Source: WVZL01 sp041862375 (GTDB lineage: Bacteria > Acidobacteriota > Aminicenantia > Aminicenantales > Aminicenantaceae). Taken from it: a DNA stretch of 44,914 nucleotides. The position numbers and the translations under genes were made by a program. Where the stretch lies: NCBI GenBank assembly GCA_041862375.1, contig JBGVTE010000030.1, positions 1 to 44,914 of the forward strand, in the 5' to 3' direction. The notes beneath the pieces are model-generated. The model worked only from the letters and a program-made list of their open reading frames with translations. It was not told where the DNA came from and did not search any database. This document shows, one piece after another, positions 36,219 to 43,464 of the stretch (position 1 is the stretch's first letter; the number at the start of each line of letters is the position of its first letter).

Positions 36219-37001
36219 TTGATAATTGCAATAGCAAATCAAAAAGGGGGAGTAGGAAAGACAACTACTGCTTTGAATGTTGCATCTGCTATGGCTTTGA
36301 TGGGGAATAAAACTCTATTAGTAGATACTGATCCTCAAGCTCACTGTACATTATCTTGTGTAAACGATCCGAAAGAACTTAATAAATCTCTATATGAGGC
36401 TTTAGTAAACACTGATAATAATATAAAAGATGTAATTGTAAAATCCACAATACCTGGATTAGATGTAGCAGTATCAAAAATATCTATGGCAAAGCTTGAG
36501 CCTACTCTGTTAGGGGAGATAGACGGTCACTACAGATTAAAAGATGCCCTTGAAAGAGTAAAAAAAAGATATGAACACATAATTATTGACACTCCTCCAA
36601 CTCTAGGATTAATTACTTTAAATGCTTTAGTAGCAGCTCAGTTCATACTTATTCCTATCCAATCTTCATATCTTTGCCTTGAGGGAACCGATGATCTTCT
36701 TGAAACAGTGGATAAAGTTAGAAAAATTGCAAATCCAGCATTACAAATAATTGGTGTTCTTATAACTCTTCATGATAGAAGAACTAATATTTCAAAGGAT
36801 GTTATAAAGAGAATAAAGAGAGTTTTTGGAAAAAAAGTATTTTCAACAATAATTACTAAAAGTGTAAAACTTGAAGAAAGTCCTGCATATAAGGAATCAA
36901 TTTTTTCATATGCTAAAAATTCAGCAGGAGCAATTCAATATAAAGAATTGGCAGAGGAGATAATTAACCGTGTACAAAATAAAAAAAACAGGATTACCTA
37001 A
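36219..37001 (+). CDS. parA: ParA/Soj chromosome-partitioning ATPase
   Basis: The 260-residue ParA has the deviant Walker A KGGVGKTT close to the N-terminus, LLVDTDPQAH (Walker A') and IIIDTPPTLGL (Walker B). It is the short form without an N-terminal HTH, as in chromosomal Soj. The start was set at TTG 36219 because GAGG lies 6 bases upstream and the protein then begins at the usual MIIAIANQKGG; a TTG at 36207 is also in frame. It forms ATP-dependent dimers on DNA and moves ParB-parS complexes. It overlaps parB by 32 bases. Confidence 0.95.
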   Translation: MIIAIANQKGGVGKTTTALNVASAMALMGNKTLLVDTDPQAHCTLSCVNDPKELNKSLYEALVNTDNNIKDVIVKSTIPGLDVAVSKISMAKLEPTLLGEIDGHYRLKDALERVKKRYEHIIIDTPPTLGLITLNALVAAQFILIPIQSSYLCLEGTDDLLETVDKVRKIANPALQIIGVLITLHDRRTNISKDVIKRIKRVFGKKVFSTIITKSVKLEESPAYKESIFSYAKNSAGAIQYKELAEEIINRVQNKKNRIT

Positions 37002-37803
37002 ATCAATTAATATGCGCCATGATAAGCATTTTGTAGAGCTTATTGCATCAAGAAGCCGTGGGCCTATAACAAGGATGATACCGATTGTTAAAATTTATCC
37101 AAATCCTTATCAAGCCAGGAGCGAATTAGGCAATATTAATGAACTTATGTTATCTATAAAATCAAAAGGAATTTTAGAACCAATTTTAGTAAGGCCAAAA
37201 GATAATAAATATGAAATAATTGCTGGAGAGAGACGTTATATCGCTGCGAAAAGAATTGGATTGACAGAAATACCTTGTATAGAAATGGATGTTGAAGATA
37301 ATGAAGCAATGGAGTTAGCACTTATAGAAAATCTGCAAAGAAAGGATCTTGACGCTTTTGAAGAAGCAAATGGTCTAAAATCTCTTATAGATATATACGG
37401 ATATACACATTCACAAATATCAGAAAAAATAGGTAAAGCAAGATCTACAATAACTGAAATAATAAATATAGCCAAAATACCGAATGAAATAAGAGAATTA
37501 TGCAATAATAAAAATATAAAAAATAGAAGCACTCTTATAGAAATATCAAAATTAAAAAGTAAAGAGGATATGAAGAAGCTTTTAAATGAAATAATAGAAA
37601 GAGGATTAAGAAGAACTGATACAAGAGAATTATCTAAAAAAATAAAAGGGGAAATAAAAAGAATTAAACATTTCGTGTATAATTACGCCCCTAATGATCA
37701 TAGCTATAGATTGAGAATAGAATTTAAAAAGCAGAATATAGATAAAACAGATATTATAAGAATTTTAAAAGAAATATTAAGAAAGTTAAGTTATAATAAA
37801 TAG
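36970..37803 (+). CDS. parB: ParB/Spo0J partition protein
   Basis: This 277-residue ParB has an N-terminal CTP-binding domain with PNPYQAR, IKSKGILEPILVR and GERRYIAAKR, then ENLQRKDLDAFEEA. The HTH (YTHSQISEKIGKARSTITEIINIAKIP) follows, then a basic C-terminal dimerisation tail. The recognition helix reads GKARSTITEIIN where typical ParB has GKSRSxVxNxLR: the usual Asn is Glu here. That could go with a changed parS. The start is GTG 36970, 8 bases after AGAGGAGAT within parA; an ATG at 37012 is a weaker alternative. Confidence 0.94.
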   Translation: MYKIKKTGLPKSINMRHDKHFVELIASRSRGPITRMIPIVKIYPNPYQARSELGNINELMLSIKSKGILEPILVRPKDNKYEIIAGERRYIAAKRIGLTEIPCIEMDVEDNEAMELALIENLQRKDLDAFEEANGLKSLIDIYGYTHSQISEKIGKARSTITEIINIAKIPNEIRELCNNKNIKNRSTLIEISKLKSKEDMKKLLNEIIERGLRRTDTRELSKKIKGEIKRIKHFVYNYAPNDHSYRLRIEFKKQNIDKTDIIRILKEILRKLSYNK

Positions 37804-37860
37804 AATAATAAAAAATATTAGATAATAAGCTATAATATTAAAAATAATAGGTATTAAATT

Positions 37861-37871
37861 ATTGATAATAA
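37861..37871 (+). repeat. Iteron-like repeat copy 1
   Basis: An exact ATTGATAATAA, 57 bases after the parB stop. One of four copies within 881 bases. Confidence 0.55.
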
Positions 37872-37956
37872 ATAATATAAAAAATTAATAAAAAATTTAA
37901 AATAGTTGACATAATATACCTTATCCGACACAATATTAGCTTATTATTCAATTCAT

Positions 37957-37967
37957 TTATTATCAAT
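37957..37967 (-). repeat. Iteron-like repeat copy 2 (inverted)
   Basis: TTATTATCAAT, the reverse complement of ATTGATAATAA. It is followed on its own strand by ATGAATTGAAT, similar to the tails of copies 3 and 4. Confidence 0.55.
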
Positions 37968-37988
37968 AATATAGAAAAATCATACCCC

Positions 37989-38031
37989 TGTGGAAATCTA
38001 AAATGCCCAAAATTTATGCAATTGTGAATAA
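37989..38031 (-). promoter_or_regulatory. Two DnaA-box-like sites
   Basis: On the minus strand, 38023-38031 reads TTATTCACA (fits TTWTNCACA exactly) and 37989-37997 reads ATTTCCACA (one mismatch). Both have the same orientation, 34 bases apart start to start, in the least A+T-rich patch of the region. Confidence 0.5.
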
Positions 38032-38460
38032 ATTTATGAAAGTTATTTAAAAAACAAAATTTTTATTGAAAGTAAAAAATAATAATTAAAATATTATCAA
38101 AAAAATTATATATAAAATATTTTTTAAAATAATTTCCAATATCTATATGATTAATAAATTTTAAAATTTATATAGTGAATAGATAGATTGTATAATTTAT
38201 TAGAAAATTATATTTTTGAAATATAAAATAAAATTAAAGTATTCATATTAGCTATTTTGAAACTTGATTATGTAAGTAAATTTATTACTTAAATTTATCA
38301 TTTTATTCAAGAGAATTTCATTTTAAATATGAAAATAACATTCGTAAGTAATGTATTTAAATTAAATCCAATTAAATTGGTTTGTTTGACTAAAAAATTA
38401 ATATAAATATTAAATTTTTCTAAGGTTAATACCTGAAAGCATGTCTGATTAATCTAACTT

Positions 38461-38486
38461 ATTGATAATAAAACAATTAATTCATA
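38461..38486 (+). repeat. Iteron-like repeat copy 3 (26-bp form)
   Basis: ATTGATAATAAA, three bases, then ATTAATTCATA. It matches copy 4 at 24 of 26 positions. A TTTTGCACA box begins at the next base (38487). Confidence 0.6.
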
Positions 38487-38495
38487 TTTTGCACA
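38487..38495 (+). promoter_or_regulatory. DnaA-box-like site
   Basis: TTTTGCACA fits the consensus TTWTNCACA and abuts iteron-like copy 3. Confidence 0.4.
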
Positions 38496-38730
38496 AAATA
38501 AAGTCTTAAACAACCTTTTTAAGTTCAAAAATTAGCTTATAATAAAAAAATATTATCAAATCAAGATATATTTCTATAAGGCAATCCTCTCCTATCGATT
38601 TATTAATGATGATTAATTTTTCTTATTTTTTATAGAAAAAATATTGATTATATTAATAAGCTAGTTAAATATATTAATATATTTAGCAATAAAAATTAAT
38701 TTTCTTTATGCAGTTATGCTAGGTCAACTG

Positions 38731-38756
38731 ATTGATAATAAATTAATTAATTCATA
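38731..38756 (+). repeat. Iteron-like repeat copy 4 (26-bp form)
   Basis: ATTGATAATAAA, TTA, then ATTAATTCATA, 270 bases after copy 3 and differing at two positions. Confidence 0.6.
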
Positions 38757-38918
38757 AAAAAACTTTTTTATTCCCTTAGAATTCAGTTTTAATACATAGA
38801 TGACTAATTTAACGAGCTACAGCCACATAAGCTTTCTATCTCAGTATTAGGAATGTAATTCCAGCTTAACCAAGTGCACTCCAAAATTTGAATCACCTAG
38901 AGTGCTAGGATTTCCGAA

Positions 38919-39218
38919 TTGAGATTTCCAAGTCCCGTGTATGACGAATCTAGAAAAAAAGTATTGATTGGATTTGCTTCACATCCTCACATTCTTTCAC
39001 AATTTTCGCCCGCTGCAATCTTGAATGAATATATCACAGTCAAAACGGATATTTCAACGACCTTTGAGCCTCTCCCCTACTTTCTAAAAGTTGATCAGAA
39101 AAAGGGAGATGAATTGCATATTATTTATTATCTAGGAGGCAGAATGCTTAAGAATTATCTCGAGATTGTCCTGAGAAACACCAGAAAACAAAAAGGATAT
39201 TCATTCATCAACATTTAA
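38919..39218 (+). CDS. Hypothetical protein, doubtful
   Basis: An open frame of 99 codons from a TTG start, with AGGA about 10 bases upstream. The composition is protein-like (for example LGGRMLKNYLEIVLRN near the C-terminus) and less A+T-rich than the flanking DNA. I recognise no domain, signal peptide or membrane segment. It could be a small gene, a remnant of a longer gene, or chance. Confidence 0.35.
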   Translation: MRFPSPVYDESRKKVLIGFASHPHILSQFSPAAILNEYITVKTDISTTFEPLPYFLKVDQKKGDELHIIYYLGGRMLKNYLEIVLRNTRKQKGYSFINI

Positions 39219-39297
39219 TTAGAGGAAGGGCCATGTTCATAGGTGCCATAACTGCCATAATAAATTAGCTGCAATTTATATGATGAATCCCCGAATA

Positions 39298-39864
39298 TTA
39301 ATATATTGCTGCTGCTGTAGACATCGAGAAGTGTAAAGCGAGAAAATAGACGTTTTCATCAAAAAAGAAACCGAGTATCTTCACCCTGTTCACATCAAAA
39401 ACTATTTCCTTTTTGAAAACGAGTTCAATCAATTTAAATGTTTTCGAACTCGAATATTGAGAGACTCTTCTGCATATTTCCATTGTGAATTTTTTAGGAT
39501 TTTCTCTTTGAGGAATGAGAAATATTGTATATTCGGTTTCGTTCAGTTGGATTGTATCCATAAATTTTGGTTGGCGTTTCTTCTTTTTATCATAAGATAT
39601 GCATAACTTTACTTCGGGCTCTTCTTTTACTACTCTTAAACCAGAAATGTTTAAGAATTTCTCTAGAGTATTCTTCTTATCATCAATATTCACGAGAAGC
39701 ACAATATTTGGTTCATCTTTTTTTTCTTTTGCCACCTTCCTCCCGTATTGGGCCTCATAGAGTTTTGTCTTTATGTGGACAGTAGTATTAAAGTAAGGGA
39801 AATTAATTTTATGTAATATGAGCACTAGAAAGATAACAAAAGCGATTACTCCCATCCTTTTCAT
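39298..39864 (-). CDS. Hypothetical single-pass membrane protein
   Basis: The 188-residue protein has an N-terminal membrane segment (about residues 5-18, GVIAFVIFLVLILH) and a Lys-rich soluble part, probably outside the cytoplasm. The start was set at ATG 39864 because GAGGAGAT lies about 8 bases upstream; an in-frame TTG at 39885 lies before that site. No known domain is seen. It stands alone, facing the candidate origin region. Confidence 0.6.
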   Translation of the reverse strand: MKRMGVIAFVIFLVLILHKINFPYFNTTVHIKTKLYEAQYGRKVAKEKKDEPNIVLLVNIDDKKNTLEKFLNISGLRVVKEEPEVKLCISYDKKKKRQPKFMDTIQLNETEYTIFLIPQRENPKKFTMEICRRVSQYSSSKTFKLIELVFKKEIVFDVNRVKILGFFFDENVYFLALHFSMSTAAAIY

Positions 39865-39980
39865 TTCTTTTATCTCCTCACCCAAAATAAAGCAAAAAGT
39901 ATGCCAAGTGTAGCATTCTCCCTTTATTTAATCAAACTGATAATGAAATGTTCCCTATCAATGTAAAGTAAATTTACAAA

Positions 39981-40005
39981 CTAGAAAACTTAATGAATTT
40001 TCTAG
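39981..40005 (+). terminator. Hairpin with T-rich tail, possible terminator
   Basis: CTAGAAAA and TTTTCTAG form a perfect 8-bp stem around 9 bases, followed by CTTTTTAT. The stem is A+T-rich and no plus-strand gene clearly ends nearby, so terminator function is doubtful. Confidence 0.3.
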
Positions 40006-40250
40006 CTTTTTATATTCAGAATATTTCTAACTTTTTTCTTGTCAATCAAATAGAATTCTCACCCTTCCATAGAAATCTCAATTGCACATATTTTATGCAA
40101 TTCTGGGAAATTAAATGAATTGAAGTTACAATTTTTAAGTATTATCTTCTGTTCCATTCTGGATAATCGGCCGCCTTTATAGACAATTTTGAGAATGTTG
40201 GAAGAAATATACAAATCCTACGTCTAAAATATGTATTGTATATAAAACTT

Positions 40251-40285
40251 CCGGCGGTATACTGCATCATGAAGTATGCGGCCGG
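40251..40285. repeat. G+C-rich imperfect inverted repeat before the M16 operon
   Basis: CCGGCGGTATACT, nine bases, AGTATGCGGCCGG: 11 of 13 positions pair. It lies about 50 bases upstream of the M16 start and could be a leader hairpin or a binding site. Confidence 0.4.
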
Positions 40286-40335
40286 CAGAAAGGGCGAAGA
40301 AGCCCAATCCAAATCAAAATAAGGAGGGAAATCGT

Positions 40336-41880
40336 ATGAAACGCACTCTTGTCCTAATATTCATACTTATTGCATTCGCTTCTCTGGCTGTCTCTGCTGA
40401 GATCAAGCTTGACGTCAAGGAACATGTGCTTTCCAACGGGTTGAAAATCCTTATGATCCAGAAGCCCGGTGTTCCCCGCGTAGTCTGCCACATCTATTTT
40501 AAAGTAGGCTCGATCAATGAGCGCCCTGGCATCACCGGCCTTGCTCATCTCCATGAACACATGATGTTCAAAGGGACCAAGATGATGGGAGTCACGGATT
40601 TTGTGAAGGACAACGCCCTCAACAAGCGGATCGACGAGCTCATCGACAAAATTTACCGGGAGAAATTCTGGAAATCCGACGGAGGCGACAACGAAAAGAT
40701 CGCCCAGTGGCAGAAGGAATATGAAGAGCTGGTCAAAGAAGAAAAACAGTATATCATCAAGGACGACCTTTGGACCTACTACATGAAGAACGGAGGCACA
40801 GGACTCAATGCTTCGACCGGAAATGAGAGCACGGGGTATTATGTCACACTCCCCTCCAACAAAGTCGAGCTCCAGATGCTGCTCGAATCCGATCGCATGC
40901 TCAATGCTTATTTCCGTGAGTTTTACTCCGAAAAGGACGTCGTCATGGAGGAGCGCCGCCTGAGCGAGAACAGACCAGGCTACTTATTCAACGAGCAGGT
41001 CAATGCTGCCTTCTATGCCGCGTCACCTTACCACTGGGGCGTCATCGGCTGGATGGACGACCTGAGGAAAGTCACCAAAACTGACCTCATAAAATTCCAC
41101 GACCGCTATTATGTGCCCAATAATGCGGTCGCCATCTATGTGGGTGACCTCGATCCCCAGAACATCATTCAAATGGCGGAGAAATATTTCGGCCGAGTCC
41201 CGAAGGGTACGGACATTGAGCCCATCCGGACGTTTGAACCTCCTCAGTACTCCGAAAAACGGATGTACGGTGAAGGGCCTGCTCCGACCAGCCTCCAGAT
41301 GATGTTCCACACGCCGCAGGAGGACCATCACGATGTGGCCGCTCTATCGGTTCTGGCCAATGTGCTCGGCTCGGGAGGAAGCGGCGGTAGAGGACGTTTT
41401 CGAGGGAGAGGCGGTGGAGGAGGATTCGGACGACTGTATAAAATCCTCGTTCAGGAAAAACAAATGGCCGTCAGTGTCTCCGCCCGCAACCGTGCCCAAT
41501 GGTATGTGGGGGCCTTTCAGTTCAACGCCAGGCCTCGCCTCGACAAGAATGTTAAGCCCGAAGACCTGGAAAAAGAGATCTGGGCAATAATCGAGGAGAT
41601 TAAAAAGGAAGGCGTTACACCTGAAGAGATCCAGCAGGTGAAGAACCGCTCAAAGGCTATGTTCATCCGAAGCCTTTCCAGAGCGGCGGGTCTTGCAAGA
41701 AGCATCGGCCGGGCCGAACTTAACCGAGGATGGCGCTCTCTTCTTACTGACCTCGACGATATGAAAAACGTGACGAACGAGGACATCAAGCGCGTGGCCG
41801 CAGAGTACTTTGTCAAAGACAACAGACTCACGGCCATCTACACGCGTAAAATGGCGAGACGTCAAGGAAGGAGGAGATGA
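40336..41880 (+). CDS. M16 zinc peptidase, catalytic subunit, secreted
   Basis: The 514-residue M16 (pitrilysin-type) peptidase has a signal peptide (residues 1-20, ending AVSA). The inverted zinc motif HLHEH is at 71-75 (H71, E74 as base, H75), with a downstream Glu ligand in MEERR (205/206). A helical insertion of about 60 residues lies after the zinc motif. A Gly/Arg-rich tract (about residues 345-366, GGSGGRGRFRGRGGGGG) replaces the usual GGGxxSRLYxxLR segment before GRLYKIL. The start ATG 40336 follows AAGGAGGG. It pairs with the next gene, which lacks the zinc motif, as in heterodimeric M16B peptidases. Confidence 0.92.
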   Translation: MKRTLVLIFILIAFASLAVSAEIKLDVKEHVLSNGLKILMIQKPGVPRVVCHIYFKVGSINERPGITGLAHLHEHMMFKGTKMMGVTDFVKDNALNKRIDELIDKIYREKFWKSDGGDNEKIAQWQKEYEELVKEEKQYIIKDDLWTYYMKNGGTGLNASTGNESTGYYVTLPSNKVELQMLLESDRMLNAYFREFYSEKDVVMEERRLSENRPGYLFNEQVNAAFYAASPYHWGVIGWMDDLRKVTKTDLIKFHDRYYVPNNAVAIYVGDLDPQNIIQMAEKYFGRVPKGTDIEPIRTFEPPQYSEKRMYGEGPAPTSLQMMFHTPQEDHHDVAALSVLANVLGSGGSGGRGRFRGRGGGGGFGRLYKILVQEKQMAVSVSARNRAQWYVGAFQFNARPRLDKNVKPEDLEKEIWAIIEEIKKEGVTPEEIQQVKNRSKAMFIRSLSRAAGLARSIGRAELNRGWRSLLTDLDDMKNVTNEDIKRVAAEYFVKDNRLTAIYTRKMARRQGRRR

Positions 41881-41882
41881 CC

Positions 41883-43343
41883 ATGAAAAAAACACTGACC
41901 ATACTGTTTGCCATAGGATTCCTATTTGTGTCGTTGGAACTTGCACAGGTCGAGAAGCCCTCTGATCTGAAATTTCCGCCGCTCAAATACGAGCCCCCCG
42001 ACCCTAAGGATTTCCGCACGGAGTTTGCAAACGGCTTGCGCGGCTATATCCAGGAAGACCACAGTCTGCCGCTGTTTAACATTTCCGCCATCATCAACTT
42101 TGGCAAGCTCTATGTATCCAGGGATAAGCTTGGGCTCGATTCAATTATGAGTGAGACGTTAATCAAGGGTGGCACCAAAACCAGAGAAGGCAGCGAAATC
42201 GAGGAAAGGATCAATTTCATCGGTGGTTCATTTAGCTTCAGGGCCGGCGAGCGGATTTCGACGCTGTCTCTCTCTGTGCTCAGAGAAGACTTCGAAGAAG
42301 GGCTCGAACTATTTTTCGACGTTCTGATGAATCCGGAATTCAGGGAAGCTTCGTTGAATCTCGCCAAGGCCAGTCTCATCCAGGACCTCCGGCAGGCCAA
42401 TGACCAGCCGAGCGGAGTGTTGAGCCGCGAATACGAGCGCCTGCTCTATGATGAACATCCACTGACTTGGCAGCCGATCAAAACATCCTATGAAGGCATT
42501 ACTGGTACCGACCTGAAAGCGGCTCATTCAAAGTACTTCTTTCCCAAGAATATCATCCTGGCTGCATCAGGTGATTTTAATAAAGCTGCGCTCAAAGCCA
42601 AGATCAACAAAATGGTAGCCGGCTGGAAGAATAAGAGCTTAAAAATCCCCTCCTTTTCCAAGAAGTTCCCTCAACCAGAGCCAGGTGTGTACTTCATCGA
42701 AAAGAGGATCAATCAGGGATATGTTAGTCTCGGACATCTGGGCATAGAGGACACCAATCCCGACTACTTCGCCGTTCAGGTCATGAACTTCATCCTCGGC
42801 GGCGGAAGCTTTTCGTCCCGTATCACGATGAAAGTTCGATCGGACGAAGGCCTGTCTTACAACCAGGGCAGCCGGTTCCGCTACAGGTGGGGATTTCCTG
42901 GGACGTTTTCCGGATACGTTCAGACCAAGTCCTCCACGGTCGGATACGCCATCTTTTTGATCATGGACGAGTTCAACCGCATTCGCAGAGAGCGTGTCAC
43001 AGAAGACGAAATGGATACGGCGATAAATTACTATCTGGAGAGCTTTTCCAATTCTTTCGAGTCCCCTCAGAGCACTATGACCACTTTCGCGAATCTTGAT
43101 ATGACAGGAAGGCCGATGAATTACTATAAGACCTACAGAGGCAAGATAAAGGCCGTGACAAAGGCCAGGATTCAAGAAGTAGCCAACAAATACATCCATC
43201 CGGACAAAGCCGTCATCATGATAGTCGGAGACTTCGAGCCGTGCAACAAAGGCGGAGTCAAGTGGCCCGGTCCTCTGGAAAAGCTGGGTAAGATGCACAG
43301 AATTAATCTCAAGGACCCACTGACAGGAGAAGAATTGAAGTAG
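41883..43343 (+). CDS. M16-family peptidase homologue, non-catalytic partner
   Basis: The 486-residue M16 protein has a signal peptide (about 1-21). At the place of HxxEH it has GLDSIMSETLIKGGT (84-98), so the zinc site is absent. The C-terminal half keeps the R/Y substrate-binding motif region (RSDEGLSYNQGSRF). This is the usual partner arrangement of M16B heterodimers, where one subunit holds zinc and the other helps bind substrate. The start was set at ATG 41883, 6 bases after GGAGGAG; another ATG at 41877 overlaps the upstream stop (ATGA). Confidence 0.9.
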   Translation: MKKTLTILFAIGFLFVSLELAQVEKPSDLKFPPLKYEPPDPKDFRTEFANGLRGYIQEDHSLPLFNISAIINFGKLYVSRDKLGLDSIMSETLIKGGTKTREGSEIEERINFIGGSFSFRAGERISTLSLSVLREDFEEGLELFFDVLMNPEFREASLNLAKASLIQDLRQANDQPSGVLSREYERLLYDEHPLTWQPIKTSYEGITGTDLKAAHSKYFFPKNIILAASGDFNKAALKAKINKMVAGWKNKSLKIPSFSKKFPQPEPGVYFIEKRINQGYVSLGHLGIEDTNPDYFAVQVMNFILGGGSFSSRITMKVRSDEGLSYNQGSRFRYRWGFPGTFSGYVQTKSSTVGYAIFLIMDEFNRIRRERVTEDEMDTAINYYLESFSNSFESPQSTMTTFANLDMTGRPMNYYKTYRGKIKAVTKARIQEVANKYIHPDKAVIMIVGDFEPCNKGGVKWPGPLEKLGKMHRINLKDPLTGEELK

Positions 43344-43357
43344 CTTCTATTGTTTTT

Positions 43358-43375
43358 AAAGGGAAGTTTCCCTTT
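43358..43375. terminator. Hairpin between convergent genes, possible terminator
   Basis: AAAGGGA, loop AGTT, TCCCTTT: a perfect 7-bp stem 15 bases after the M16 stop, with T-rich sequence on both sides. It may serve both convergent genes. Confidence 0.5.
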
Positions 43376-43464
43376 CTGTTCGGGGCGCACACTCAGCTGT
43401 AATCCCAGCGAATACACATTATGTATCTCTGAAGCACACTTATGAAAGGTTTGGAATCTCAGTA

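Larger units (their letters stand above)
37804..38918. other. Candidate replication origin region (A+T-rich, repeat-containing)
   Basis: About 1.1 kb, very A+T-rich, with no convincing gene. It holds four copies of ATTGATAATAA (three direct, one inverted), two exact matches to TTWTNCACA and one near match. It directly follows parB, as oriC often does. Coding direction changes around it: mostly leftward genes to the left, rightward parAB and M16 genes to the right. dnaA, dnaN, gidA and rep genes are not in the window, so the call is inference. A 6/6 TTGACA at 37906-37911 has no clear gene downstream. Confidence 0.55.
39865..40335. other. Intergenic region with two hairpins, between divergent genes
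   Basis: About 470 bases. The left 350 are A+T-rich like the origin side; the right end (from about 40250) is G+C-richer and marks the composition change into the M16 genes. It holds the hairpins at 39981-40005 and 40251-40285. No gene is seen. Confidence 0.7.

Noticed and set aside
36219..37803. Plasmid-type partition system
   Set aside because: ParA is the short Soj type without an N-terminal HTH and ParB is Spo0J-like, and no rep gene is present. An integrated or separate replicon is still not fully excluded.
37861..38756. CRISPR array
   Set aside because: Repeat copies are irregularly spaced (about 90 to 500 bases), one is inverted, and there are no cas genes.
42639..43298. Long antisense open frame (219 codons) opposite the second M16 gene
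   Set aside because: It is a mirror frame of a well-supported, higher-G+C gene and shows no protein family features or ribosome-binding site.
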